DNA of 64,000 nt from Liolophura sinensis (GCF_032854445.1 NC_088301.1:29746402-29810401); one strand, 5' to 3'; positions 26,091-39,300 are shown, numbered from the stretch's first letter. Translations and numbers: made by a program. The notes: generated by a model from the sequence alone, not told the origin.

Positions 26091-28147
26091 CTGAAGACAT
26101 GTTTTACTACAGTTGAAGCCTACTTTAATATGTGAACAAGTCATTAAAGCTCCTTTTGATCACTATTGTTCACTATGCACATTGCTTAAAGGATCAGCAT
26201 AAAGGTTTATCCTTGTACAATTCACCAATAATAAATCGGTGAAAACTGAAGTTATTTCCCTCACTCCCTTATTGTAGTAAACGCTGATCCAAGATCGTAA
26301 CGATTGCATCTCGACAGATAAATTGTAGTGTTGTGTGTAGCACCGGGCAACTATGTATGTAGGCCTACGTAGGTAAGTGTGTATTTATGTATGGGTTTTA
26401 ACGTCATACTTTTTTCAGTCATACGACGACGAGGAGTCTTTAGGTGCGTTATATTACACTCACACCGGCCCCACGAGTGCTGCTTCCTTGCTCTAACCAC
26501 TCCGTGCAGAGCGCCAAATTAAGCAGCAACAATTACAATTTTTAAAGTCTTTGTTATGACCAGACCCACGTTTTGATCCCCGTGTCTCCCGACTTGCAGG
26601 CGAACGCTCTAATTATTAGGCCACCAAACAGGTCAGTTACTATCGTTATACTGTGCGTTGTTAAAAACCAGTGTTCTGTATTTCTTTACTTCATATACTT
26701 GGCATTAACTTGACGTTCGTTTAAGTCCGTGACAATGTCTTTAGATTTTACATGCATATGGTTATCGCAGTTAATATCAACATTTGCATGTATTATTAAC
26801 CATGGATAAACTTCTGAGGGTTGTGAGCCTTTACCATAATAGCAGTATACATACCGTGTATAAAATTTAGCGAAACCTCAAACTCTGTGCACACTCTGCA
26901 CACTGACACTTATTTCAATCGCATTCTTGTGAGTTCTCGCATGCAGTTACGTGCCATTCACGCGCGAATCTTTGCCACGTTAACAGGACAGCGGTTTTGA
27001 AAGCCGCCGATAAAATATTCACGTGGAACAAAAGTGAATACCACATGAACGACAGAAACTGAATGTGATTTATACGAACTAGTTCTAAAATGGTGGCGCC
27101 TACACCAGGAAAATACCACAACAGACGCTGACAAATAAACTAGCAGCAGACATTAATCTGCTTCCCTGGCTAAGATTGTTCTGTTTTGAGGACTACCTAC
27201 AGATGTACTATCTCCAACATGTAAGCATGTGAGCTACAATGCATTCACTCATAGCTTGAGTTAAGCTTAATGATCCTTTTGTTTGTTGACAAAGCATGCT
27301 GTTGAAATTCGGGATAAAAACATCGTTACTTGATTGACTATTAGTGTAATGAAGACGTACAGCACAGAGAGTAAAACCAGAGAAGCGAGGACACGGTCAT
27401 GGTCACACGTAACCATTGAAATGCGACCTCTGGGTTTTATTCTAACTGTCCATGTAATGCAAACATAGTAGCATATTACCAGCCCCCTAGCACCATGGCT
27501 TAAACAGAATTAGGTACAACAAAATGCACTGATGTTAACTGCAATTTATTAGACGTCGCTGATCTAGAATTTCTCAGAATACTGTGCTGTCACGTGACAA
27601 GAGATATGGCGCATAGAGTTGACGTCTCGACGTAGGCTCGATGACGGAAGTACGATTAGTTCTATGATTAGAGTATTCTCTTTCATTGCAACCTTATTAC
27701 AACCTAGTCTTCCATGCTATGTTTATCAGTGACATTTACTTGATGTTGTTGAGTTTTAAAGCTTGGGGTTATGAATTTGTTTATCGCTCACCCACTTATT
27801 CAAATAGCCTGTTCATGGTGAAAAGCAGCTTTTCAAAGCCAACCGATGTCATATCCTCAACCAATTTTAGTAATCTGCATATTTGACTTGGACCACATCT
27901 TGGCTCTGTCTAATCACAGTACAACTGTAAGAAGGCTCAAAATAATGCTTATCAAACAGCAAATATATACAACATATATAAAAACGTCAGTGATGAAAAT
28001 AAATCTAACTTTCTTCTAAGACAATGACAGAGACTAAAACATGCAGATCTCTTTCTTTTTCTCATATACATGTATAAAGTTTCATGTACAACGATCATGA
28101 GGTTACCATATAAGAGGTTTGCTCTGCTTCTGAATTTGGGTGCTTAA
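26091..28147. other. No recognised gene; one SINE
   Basis: Holds the family B SINE at 26385-26640 and a stretch near 27370-27430 resembling 16095-16180. No supportable exon was found. Confidence 0.4.
26385..26640 (-). mobile_element. SINE family B copy
   Basis: The tail side has 'gttttaacgtcatac' and 'ttcagtcatacgacgacgag'. The head, read on the minus strand, has a tRNA-like A-box region (GGTGGCCTAATAATTAGAGC) and a B-box region (GGGGATCAAAACGTGGG). Internal sequence differs from the 45678 copy, so it is an older or separate subfamily. Confidence 0.75.
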
Positions 28148-28470
28148 GATGAATATTTAAACGGTTTTACATGTTCTGGACCATGTCAATTACAACAAAA
28201 TCAAAAAGGATTACTGTGTTATCTTGATATTATCTTTACATTCATACTGGTTATCATACTCACATTTGTTATTATATTTATATCGGCTATTGTGCTGTGT
28301 AAAAGAAGAGCAAAATTACAGTACAGAGAATATACATTTATATACTCGCAAATGTCACCTCAGGATACCTTTGAACAAACAACACCTAAACATTTGAACA
28401 AGCAACACCTAAACTTTTTGAACAAACATCACCTACACTTCCCGAACTAACACCTATACTTCCTAAATAA
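28148..28470 (+). CDS. Candidate membrane-anchor and cytoplasmic-tail exon, possibly frameshifted
   Basis: After a stop, an open frame from 28148 encodes a short Cys-containing segment (LNGFTCSGPCQLQQNQKG), then a hydrophobic helix of about 25 residues (core FTFILVIILTFVIIFISAIV). A basic stop-transfer sequence CKRR and a tail with tyrosines (QYREYTFIYS) follow. This reads as a type I single-pass protein's last exon. From 28372 the DNA is a 23-24-bp repeat. In this frame the tail stops at 28450. In the +1 frame the repeats read FEQATPKL, FEQTSPTL, PELTPILPK and stop at 28470. The first copy, FEQTTPKH, is in the original frame, so one T appears to be missing near 28393. The acceptor (CTTAAG) is weak and no upstream exon was found. 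Family unknown. Confidence 0.35.
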
Positions 28471-29506
28471 GTACAACTCCGTCGTGGAAAATTATAGTCC
28501 CACACTGATTAAACTCAGAACACAAAATCCCGAAAAGAAAATCAAACGTCACCTGTACCTTGACTGTGGGCGTGTTAGCGCCATTCGCCGGAGTTGTAGG
28601 ACTTCCTACTTCAGTTTTTATCCACGTCTCCTGCCGAATCTTCCCAGTTACCATCCTCGGGAGGTTCTCACTACCGGTAGAGTTTATCCAATTCTACGCT
28701 GGTGTCTGCTCAACTCCTATCTCCATTATACTTACCAACGCCACTTAGCTGTTCGCGTCGGTTTCAAACATCAAGTCCAACAACCACTGGGTATATTAAT
28801 GCCCGTGGATAAACAGTGCTACCGCCACGTGTGTTCACAGAGGTCTGCCATGTCAGGCGGCTCTTGTATGAAAATATCATAGTTTATATGTCCGAACGAA
28901 GAGCAACTTAGCCTTTCACAGAACCTTGTGTACGGTTTTGTCTATTGAGAGCAACATTTTAATGACGTGTTGCATGAAGTACTGATAAGTGGAAGAAAAT
29001 TCGTGTTTTGCGTTATACAGAGAAGTGTTTGCTTTGGCGTCATGACGCCCCTTAGAACGTTATTTAGGTCATTTCCCAGTAGCAGAGCAGGGGAACGTTC
29101 TACAAAGCTGTCGCAACGCTGTGTCAGGCGCATTTACCATGATGACGTATCTCATTACTCTAAGGTGTCATGGAAACTACGCCAGGCGCAGTTCGCGATT
29201 GCTTTCTATAACGGGCCCCAATATTGACATATTTTCGATACCCAATTAAGCAATCTGCACTCCGTATTATTATGTGCGCTGCTTTGAGAGGTTTCGCTGA
29301 CCAGACCACGCAAGAAAGATCCACATCCATTCTATGAATTGGCCCGCCCAATCAAGTCACCTGGTACTTATGCAGCACAAGACCCTCTGTTGTTGGTGGT
29401 GGTGGTAGTGGTGTTGTTATAAGTCACTTCGGCAGGTATCATAATAAATTGCCCTAACCCAACGAGGCGGGGGCGAGGTTTGAAGACGTCACACTGATAA
29501 CAAGAT

Positions 29507-29566
29507 CCGTGGCCTTAATTGGCGCGCTCTTTAATATTCGGCCAGGGAAGGATCGAGCCCCACATG
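29507..29566 (+). mobile_element. tRNA-like SINE head fragment
   Basis: GTGGCCTTAATTGGCGCGCT resembles an A box and GGATCGAGCCCC a B box at the normal spacing. No cloverleaf folds convincingly, so it is a tRNA-derived SINE remnant rather than a tRNA gene. Confidence 0.45.
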
Positions 29567-31079
29567 AACACTGACAATCCTAAAGTAACCAATCACTTTT
29601 GAAAGGATCCACTTCCTCCGGTTTGACTACATGTCTTTTTGTAAAGCTTCAAAAGATATTCGTTTCGTTTATTTATACATACACTGTTTTCATCTCAACT
29701 TCGGCACTCGCGCACATGCGATGGTTCTGTAGCCATGTTGTTGTAAATGTACATGATATTTCCCGTATTTTAATATGGTAACTTTCAGTATGGCTGATGT
29801 TAAATAAAATACACTAAAAACCGATTAGTACCTGTACAAAACCCTCCAATCCTTAGCTGGCAAAACTAATCCAAAAATCCGTCAGTTATCTTTATGCTTT
29901 AATCTTTGGCCTTTCACCAATGCGGTCGCTATGAGTCCACAATAACCACTAGACTGGTAGATGTCATTTAGACACGTGATATATGTTCAACTAAGGAGCT
30001 ACATCATTTCTGATCATCAGAGTGGTACTGCATTTTCGCCGTAATGTCTACCGGTTGAAATGGATTACTGGCGATTTGGAGCCTGTCTCGGTCCCTGGCT
30101 CGAAACCCGTAGTGGTCTGAGCCAATTATTACTACTAGACTACTATGCTATATCCAGAAAGTATTTTCTCTAATGACGATAATTCTGTTAGTTGTAATTA
30201 CTGCTATTAAATTCTACAACTTTTGAATACATTTGTGAACACGGTTATTCGTTAGAACATAAATTTAAGACGTTACTGTTATCAAAATGATTGTTATCAG
30301 TCACACATCCTGTACATGATAAAATTCGTTTTTCTTTCTGCTATATAATTTTTTGACTTCGGTTACGTGTAGTTGACGCAGTGTCACCGCATCAAAGCCG
30401 TCTCTCTACTGCAGTAGAAGATAAAGAACGTTTTCACTTTAGTAACATCCAGCTAAATACAAACATCCATATCAATCGTCAAATCGGTAAAAATGGAACT
30501 GGTTCTCTTTAAATATTGTGGACTAAAGCTCTTTAATGTTTAATGTTTCCCATATTTTTGGAAAAAGTTTTGTCACCGTAGTATACAGTGCCATATCCCA
30601 ATATTGTAGGCTGTGGTGTAAAGGGTTTTTGCAGTCAAGGGAGACAACTTCATACCAGCAGCTCAGTGGAAGAAAATGATTTCCCTTGAATAATAGGAAA
30701 AAAGAACAGTGTCCGACAAAATCAGGGATCGATGAATTTATGAACCACACTTTAAATCAGCCCACATTTGTTTGAGAATTTCCATTATTTGAAAAATAAT
30801 ATTCAAATATCATGAAGCTTACTATTGGAATTTGTATTTCTTCAACTGTTCTCGTAATATTGCTATAGAACCATGGAAGTGACATGCACAGAAATTTTCG
30901 AAATTTCACATTCTTTTCCATGCATTCATCTGTAAACTCCAGCTGGGCACAGAAATATTTCATTTAATATGAAATTATCGTAAAAGTTATCTCACACTGT
31001 AACAAATTCTTCGAGTGGTTAGCGTGCAATGATCCAGGAACCTCTCACTAATGGATCACAATGAGTTCAAGTTCAGCTC

Positions 31080-31196
31080 ATGTTGGCTTTCTCTCTGGTC
31101 AAACGTGGGAAGGTCTGCTAACAACCTGCGGATGATTGTGGGTTTCTTTCGGGATGTGCCCGGTTTGCTTCAATCATAAAACTGGCCGCCGTCGAA
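31080..31196 (+). mobile_element. SINE family A fragment
   Basis: Contains the reverse of the family core ('cgtgggaaggtctgc', 'gcccggtttgcttcaatc', 'ctggccgccgtcg'). Neither tail nor head is complete. Confidence 0.75.
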
Positions 31197-31348
31197 AGAC
31201 CGTCGAACAATTTGACATTACCAAGTCCAGAAAGTGACTTTTCTCCATCAGCCAGTCGTACAGAATGTTTTCTGACATTGTTTTCAGTTACATGTTGATT
31301 TTCATGTATTTTCTTCATTGGCTGTTGTTTATATCAATATTTCACATA

Positions 31349-31507
31349 TACGACAGCGGCCCGCATAATGGTGGGAGGAAATCAGGCAGAGCCAGAGGGA
31401 AACCCTCGACAATCTGCACGTACCTGGCAGATCCTCCCACGTAAGATAGGAGAGGAAATCTGCAATGAGTTGGACTCGAACTCACAGCGATCTTACTGGC
31501 CAGTATT
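31349..31507 (-). mobile_element. SINE family A fragment
   Basis: Contains 'gtgggaggaaatcaggcaga', 'gaggaaatctgcaatgag' and a B-box-like 'ggactcgaactcacagcga'. It lies about 150 bases from an oppositely oriented copy (31080-31196), so the pair can form an inverted repeat. Confidence 0.8.
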
Positions 31508-32475
31508 GGCTTTTGAAACATTTCTGTTCATAAAAAGATTATAGTTATACACTTCTTTAATGAACGAATATACATCGGAACACTGACATATAATGTAAGG
31601 TATAATTACTCCAGGAAAAGGGACGAAGAGATCAGTGGACTACATGATTGAAACTTCGATGGAAAACACCATGATAATTATATGTATACGTTTATTCTTC
31701 ATCACATTTCATAACACATTACTTCCTTGAGATTCCCTATAGGTGGCGTTCCTTGTAGGGTTTCCGCTCTATAATCCCCCAAGGTACCACACACACACAC
31801 ACAGTATTCAGCCATGAAGTTAATTTCCATGAATGTTGACAACTTGTCGTGACTATGACGGTATGCACTCCAAAAATACTCTCTTAATTTTAACAGAACG
31901 TCGGTTGTTTGAGTAATGTTAAAATGCATTTTGCCATTATAACGCAATATTATGTCATATTCAGTATAATATCCTGTTAGTCTAACGCAATTTTTATGCT
32001 GAATTAATATAATACAATACAAAAATACATATAATGCTATAATAGAATACATTCTAGCATCACTCGGACAACAGATTTCTGTTAAAATTAACCATTTATT
32101 TATGCGTTAAAATGTTCTTTGTATCAACACATCTAACCACCCCTGTAAGATGCATGATGACCAAGCTAGTATGGTTCTGGCCGGCAAACGAATCAGAGAT
32201 AATAGAATACTTAAAGTTTTCATAAAGTGGATCTACAGCAAAACTACCCGAAAGACATCTTCAAAAGGTAATCATATCCCGAGATCAAAATAAATTTAAA
32301 TTACATTGCACTATATACACAATAGAAATATTTAATTAAAACCTGTTATCCGATATATTAATATTTCCCCAGGTTCATTTGTAAAAATAAGCTTACATGT
32401 ATGTACGTTTGTCACAATTTGAAACCAAATAAAACAAAAAAAAAATGTCAGCTACATTGCGGCAGACGAATACCA

Positions 32476-32499
32476 TCAAAATACTAGCAGAATAATGAC
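32476..32499 (-). CDS. Alternative candidate for the tetraspanin last exon
   Basis: After TTACAG on the minus strand, a phase-0 read gives VIILLVF and stop. Joined to the exon at 33312-33395 it would complete a 22-residue TM4 but leave no cytoplasmic tail, unlike known tetraspanins. The polypyrimidine tract is weak. Confidence 0.12.
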   Translation of the reverse strand, partial: VIILLVF

Positions 32500-33118
32500 C
32501 TGTAATTCTAATCTGTCTGCCAATTCTGGTGAATATCATCAATATGACCCAATCGTTGATAGAGTCACTAATTTCTGGCCTGTGTTTCATGTCCTTGTTG
32601 ATTATATGCCCAGATGTCATTTGCTTCCGCGCACTCTTATCAGTGAAAAAAATTTGGTGTCGTCGCTATATATAGCTCTCGATCTTGTGTTTTTATCCAG
32701 GTGCTGCTGATATGGGAATTTTCTTTAAATATCTGAGGACATCAGCATAAGTCCTGTTTCGATTTTGTAGTTGTTGCTTTGTGTCTTCTGAAGTCGTGAG
32801 TTTACACCCTGTTTTGCTTGTAGTTGTTACTGATAAGCACCTGAAGACAAGTCAGGTCATTCGCTTAGATCCTGCATTGTTTTTCAGTCACTTATACTGT
32901 AGATATAAGGACCGGGCGTTGTACGAAATTGTGAGCTTGTTATCGTTTGACGTTGTTCAGTTGCTGTTGATGAGGGCATGACGTCATCTAAAATCGTACT
33001 GTCGTGGATTTTTACAGAGACACAAAGACATGGTCAAGTTGATAATCTGCAAAGTTAAGAAACAGATTATTAGTCGCTATGTTTCTTGAGGTCTATACCT
33101 CTGTAACTAAATGTATGT

Positions 33119-33170
33119 TTATTTACACGTTTTCCTCAGCTCTTGGGCCAGAAATATTACACCAACGCAT
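33119..33170 (-). CDS. Candidate tetraspanin last exon, frame unresolved
   Basis: A strong pyrimidine tract and TTTTTTAG acceptor precede this segment. In one frame it reads CVGVIFLAQELRKTCK and stop: the rest of a TM4 helix followed by a short basic tail, exactly what the family expects. That frame is not the one set by the upstream exon, which ends in phase 0. The phase-0 read, MRWCNISGPRAEENV, is not membrane-like. Either an indel exists in the sequence or the true last exon is elsewhere. Confidence 0.35.
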
Positions 33171-33238
33171 CTAAAAAATAACACTACTCCAGAACATAAA
33201 CTAAATCATCTGTATTTCATTGTGTATCTTTTGGCAAT

Positions 33239-33261
33239 TTCAATTCAATTCAATTCAATTC
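33239..33261. repeat. (TTCAA)n microsatellite
   Basis: Four and a half perfect copies of a 5-base unit in the last tetraspanin intron or 3' flank. Confidence 0.9.
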
Positions 33262-33311
33262 AGTTTTGATTGAAACAAATGTTGAAATAAAAAGTTTGAA
33301 GTGGTACTTAC

Positions 33312-33395
33312 CGAAAGTGTGGCTAACACAGCTGAAAATATCAAAACTATCAAGATATCTCTCTTTGGAATGTCTTGGATTTTTTCAGAGCATCC
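33312..33395 (-). CDS. Tetraspanin exon 7: loop end and TM4 start
   Basis: TTTTTTAG acceptor; 28 codons starting GCSEKIQDIPKRDILIV, phase 0 to phase 0; donor TCG|GTAAGT. The GC pairs with the CCG cysteines in the family fold. The hydrophobic run ILIVLIFSAVLATLS is too short to be a full TM4, so a further exon is required. Confidence 0.92.
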
Positions 33396-36300
33396 CTAAA
33401 AAACAAAAGACAAAGGGAAGTACGATAACATGTACTCATTAGCAAATAAGTGTTTTTTTTTTAAAGAATAAATCTAATAAAGTAGGAGAAGAAAATATAA
33501 CACTTTTGGGGAATAGTCTCTATAAACATGTAATCTATATAATATCATAGAAGCGTGTAAGCCCAAACATATCTTTGCAGCACGAAAAAGATATAACAAA
33601 AAGTTGTAACTCGTATATAAAGACTTCTTAAATGTGAACTTCAGGATTGCTTTTAACTCTGGAATTGAATTATCATTTAAATCAGCACTTAACGCATTCG
33701 CAAGGGTTTTTTGTTGCATGGGTGACAGGATTTACTTCCCTTTGTTTGCTTAGTATTTATCGTCGATTATAATACTATTTACGTGACATCATTCAGGTGT
33801 CATTTCGAAGTGCGGTCTAAATATTGTTAACGCTGCCTCAGTGTAACGAGATGTCGAGGTGTCATGACACCCGTGTCCACACAGTATTCATATTCATAGT
33901 AGTCGATATAGTAGGATCTATAGTGTGACTGCTACGTGAGGAAGTTTGACGTGTGCTAGCTTTGAAGCCTTACACATCAATCCACAGAAGACTGATCCCG
34001 CGTCCGATGAAGGGTGGCGGAGGAATGGTTGGGAGAGGTCACCAAGCCGATGCTCCTAACCTCTCTGCCACCATAGCCGATCAGCAACGGGATGAAGATT
34101 ATTGAAAATAATCTGGAGAGTGTGTCTAGAGTCTACTCAGACAGTCGTTTTAGGGGATGTTCAAGCTTTATATAAAATAGACTGGATCGTCACAAAAAGC
34201 AACTGATCATTTTATCACTTGTATTATTAGTTCAGTATGCCTTTGTATTACGTAATCTTACATTGGTGTTGATGTTTGGGTTGTCCTGCATGGTGATATT
34301 ATGTAATGCTGTGGGACCCAGGCTGGGTAAACCCTTGATGGGACGGAGACCTGTACATATATTATCGTCGCTGAACGGCCTGCAACATGTATCTGGTACG
34401 TAAGGTCGACCTACAACAAACCAAGAACTCATCACTGAACTTGAAATTCTACACATAACGTCATATCGGCCTCAAAAAACACACGATTCTACAGTCTTAT
34501 TTGACGTACATACGCTGCTTGTGAACACCGAAATAAAGTTGGATAAATGAGCAGATAAATTGAGCGATCCATTCAAAGAAAACTCCGTCACTGAGTTTAT
34601 TTGCTATAAAAAAAACCACAGTTTTGGGAGCAGACAACTGACACACAAGCTCATGCGCTGGTAATTTTCATTCCATCAGCTATGTAGAATGTTTTAGAAC
34701 AACTCTGCCAGACTGGACTACTTACAAGGACACCCTAAACAGCTTTAGTTTCTTTCTCATTCTCATTTCTCATTTTCTCGGTTTCAAGGTAAATTTCAGA
34801 TTATTCTCACTTACCATCTTTACAACTGTCAAACTAATTTCTTTCGAATGCTAAAAATAATGGGAATCTAGAAAAAAAGGGCTGTTACGACGTCCATTTG
34901 GAGACACAAAAAGTTTTAACTTTAAGCACGAGATTGAAAATACCATTACTCTGGCCATAATAATATGATCATCTTACTATCGAATGCTTTTATACATCAT
35001 GTTAGTCGAATTCCGGATGTCAATTATTTTCTTTAAAAAATTAAATTTAATTCCATGTAAAGTTTCAGTTTGAAAACAGAAGTATGTACTTACCTGTCAC
35101 AAATTGTGTATACCAATGAGATTCGAGTTTGTATATGGCCCAGGACGTGGAGGAATTGGCGTTACCCGAGACCCCACAGCACTGTAACTGTCACCAGAAG
35201 GACACAGCATTTGTTACAACTAGATATAGTCAATTAGTCCAAGATATAAAAGAGCTTTTGATTTTTTACTTAGTATCGCGAATCACAACAAGAACGACCG
35301 CTAATATCCTGACTCTGTAGAATGTTTTCTCATTTACCTTTACACTAACATCCTTACTCTGCTTACACTACCATCCTTACTCTGCTTACACTACCATCCT
35401 TACTCTGCTTATACTAACATCCTTACTCTGCTTACACTAACATCCTGACCCTGCTAACACTAACATCTTGACTTTGCTAACACAAACGTCCTGACCCTGC
35501 TTACACTGACATCCTAACTCTGCTTACTCTATCACCCTGACCCTGCTTACACTAACATCCTGGTCCTGCTTACGCTAACATCCTGGTCCTGCTTACACTA
35601 ACATCCTGACACTGCTTACACTAACATCCTGGTCCTGCTTACACTAACATCCTGACACTGCTTACACTAACATCCTGACACTGCTTACACTAACATCCTG
35701 GCCCTGCTTACACTAACATCCTGGTCCTGCTTACGCTAACATCCTGGTCCTGCTTACGCTAACATCCTGACACTGCTTACACTAACATCCGGGTCCTGCT
35801 TACGCTAACATCCTGACACTGCTTACACTAACATCCTGGTCCTGCTTACGCTAACATCCTGACACTGCATACAGTAACATCCTGGTCCTGCTTACGCTAA
35901 CATCCTGACATTGCTTACACTAACATCCTGACACTGCTTACACTAACATCCTGGCCCTGCCTACGCTAACATCCTGACACTGCTTACACCAAAATCCTGA
36001 CTCTGCTTCACTAACATCCCTACTCTGGGTTACACTAACATCCTAGCAGAGCTTACACTAACATCCTGACTCTGCTTCACTAACATCCCTACTCTGGGTT
36101 ACACTAACATCCTAGCAGTGCTTACACTAACATCCTGACTCTGCTTCACTAACATCCCTACTCTGGGTTACACTAACATTCTGACTCTCCTCACACTAAC
36201 ATCCTGAATCTACTTCACTAACATCCCGACTCTGCTTACACTAACATCCTAGTAGTGCTTACACTAATATCCTTACTCTGCTTTCACTAACATCCCGACT

Positions 36301-39300
36301 CGTTCACTGCTAATGTTACACTAGCATCCTTCCTCTGCTTACACTAACACCCTGACTCTGCTTACACTAACACCCTGACTCTGCTTACACTAACACCCTG
36401 ACTCTGCTTACAATAACATCCTGACTGTTTCCACTGCTAATGTTAATCATATTAGTCTGGGTAGCCCAGAGCAACGCAGACCTGGACTGGATTGTGCACT
36501 CGCCAGGTGGGGATATTTAAACATCAACACACTTTTCTTTGTTGAGCTAAAACAGTTATTTTCTTTCTCCCTACTGAAACGCTCCTCACAGTGTATTATA
36601 GAGCCATTTCGCAAAGACAGTTGTCTTTGTGGGGCATAGAGATGAACTACCTCAAATGATCATACCGATGAACTACCTCAAATGATCATACCGATGAACT
36701 CCCTCAAATGATCATACCGATGAACTACCTCAAATGATCACACCGATGAACTACCTCAAATAATCATACATGAACTACCTCAAATGATCATACTGATGAA
36801 CTCCCTCAAATGATCATACCGATGAACTACCTTAAATGATCATACCGATGAACTCCCTCAAATGATCATGCTGATGAACTCCCTCAAATGATCATACCGA
36901 TGAACTCCCTCAAATGATCATATCGATAAACTACCTCAAATGATCATACCGATGAACTCCCTCAAATGATCATACCGATGAACTACCTCAAATGATCACA
37001 CCGATGAACAAGATCAAAAATCCCATATGGAACATTTCGCACTATATGACTTTCAAAGAACCGCATAACTTAAAACCTGAAAATCTGATTTTACGACTTT
37101 TATACAGAAGATACTGTATATTTTTGATAGTACATGTATTTACAGAGCTCTTTAAAACTCACTATCCGAGAAAAATTAAATAAACTAATTTTCTGGCAAA
37201 ACTTCTGTTCACCCTATCATGTGGAACATTATATCAAGAGTTTAAATTATCTGAATAAAGAAGCTATAGTTTTGATAACCTCCTTTACAATAGTGTAATC
37301 TTCATCCTTCTGTGAATAGTTACCGGATATCGTTCTGCTTAGCTCGTTTTAGTTCGCTCAAACTGAGAGGACGATAGGATGCTATTACTGTTGTTTAGCT
37401 GTTGGTCTGGTTTCCTGCCTGTCATCAGTGACCCATCATCGACTAGAACAGTTTGTGTGAAGCGACCGTCTCGACAGGCTACATGTACCCCAATATGATT
37501 CTCCCCCTTAACCGATCAATAGCTCATTAGCCTGTAGAAGGCATGCAGCTATAATGGCAGCGGATCAACGCGTCTGTCTCAGCTTCTTCTACCTCATATA
37601 AGATAGGTCTTACATTCCAAACCGTCTCATTTCTCCCCTATAAAATATACATCTAATATAGATAATCGATATAGAAATGAAAACCAAATTCTAGACACAT
37701 TTTCTGCGTTATACAAGTACCTCGGTGATCAAAAGCGTCAAACAAGACCCTCGATAATAATCGTTTATTCGACACCCTTACACCACTAGTCATCCGAATA
37801 GGACGTTCAAATTCAATAACGCCATGAATCATTTGCCACATGTCCTTTTACCACTGGATCAACCATTTGTCTCCAAGACACTAAATACAAATCAGAAGTC
37901 CTAATGTGCTATCCGCGTTTAATAAAAATAGGTGGGTCGTTATAGTATTATTATTCATTTATGCGCCATGAATGTGTTAAGTGATTATCAGTTTTGCCCG
38001 CCCATGCACAGCGCAGCGTTAAGCGAAATAAGACAAGGTACATATATGAATCTAAAAGCAGCAGATCCTGGACATCCAGTGGATACATGTATCAACCAAT
38101 ATCAGATGTGTACTCGGGTGAAGGTTAACAAACTTAGACCGAAGGCGTCTGCAAAGAATCTTGACAGAGCCAAGATTGCTTCATGTTGTGCCGTTGAGAC
38201 CAATGTTTAACCGAAGGTCTAGAACACCGATAACAAGATAAAAGGCTACCTTTACCTCACCGATCTAAGATATTTCCCAATTCTTAAAACCATCTTACGT
38301 CTTGACCAACGAAACTTCAAATGAACAATAACTTTCAGACTGTTCTATGTGTGAGATTGGGATTCCTGCACGTGATCACAGCAAACCGAAGCTCATGTGT
38401 CCCAGAGGAAATATTTCTGCAGTTCAGTAAATCATCCACTCTGTAATCGGTATTATTCCAGCAGATCAGACACACCTGGGACTCCGTATAGCTTCTCTAC
38501 TCTGTGGGCATTACCGACAAGATCTACACAGCTAGAGTGCATAAGCTATAGTCTATTTCTTTTTTAGTGGTTTGTAAAATCAGTCATACTCGCTACCAAA
38601 AAAGCCTTTAGTCAGTGACACGTAACAATACAAGCACACATATATGATAAAATGTCATATTCTTGCAAGGAAAATGAAATTAGAACGCCTTTTCTAATAC
38701 ATAATGTTAAACTACAAAAGCTCGAAGTCAACGATGACAACTCATTGCCTCGGTTGACGTCAGCTGGCTGAAAACTCCCCCTTTAAGGTGCACTTAAATC
38801 TGATACGTTTCGTTACAGGTTTCCTTCTCGACACACCGACCAGATATTATGTTACATTTCACTCATCATTTTAGTTTAAGAATAACCGACTAGGGTTCTC
38901 ATGCAGGCCAAAATGTGATGCAAATTCTTTGTCCCTTGACATTCTTAATGGCTAATTGATTGCTTTGACAAGTATTTGATTTATTAGCTTGTCGTTGATT
39001 GTTTCACTAATACGATGATCAGTATTATGGGTAAAGGAAACCCCGGGGTAAACCACCCGCATATTTAGCAAATTTACTGACGTACAGATATGCGAACCAT
39101 ATTAGTGAATCTCGGTTGTGGACAAGCAAATTCTACATTCCCCTGCTCTCGTTATTCATGAGGCCTTTGATGACAACTGGTGGTCGCCGCACGATGCTTG
39201 TCGCGTTGCTTGCGCAGTCAATGAGACCATTTTCTTCCATGAATATGGCCTGCAAGTCTGACGTGGAATGATTTCCAGTGCTAAATGTCGTTGGCAGATG

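Larger units (their letters stand above)
28471..33118. other. No recognised gene; repeats and SINE pieces
   Basis: Intergenic or 3' flank of the tetraspanin. Contains a tRNA-like SINE head at 29507-29566, a TGG-rich run near 29395-29415, SINE A pieces at 31080-31196 (plus) and 31349-31507 (minus), and a diverged repeat at 31900-32100 also found near 43200-43400. Open frames near 28463-28882 on both strands could not be assigned. Confidence 0.4.

Noticed and set aside
28463-28882. Open frames on both strands, including a minus-strand segment ending at a GTACAG donor
   Set aside because: No acceptor, no family resemblance, and conflicting frames on both strands.
35333-37007. CRISPR-like regular repeats
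   Set aside because: Units are contiguous without unique spacers, and the genome is eukaryotic; these are minisatellites.
38355-38510. Minus-strand Cys-containing frame (TESQVCLICWNNTDY) as the tetraspanin CCG exon
   Set aside because: It lacks CCG and usable splice phases; the exon at 35094-35187 fits exactly.
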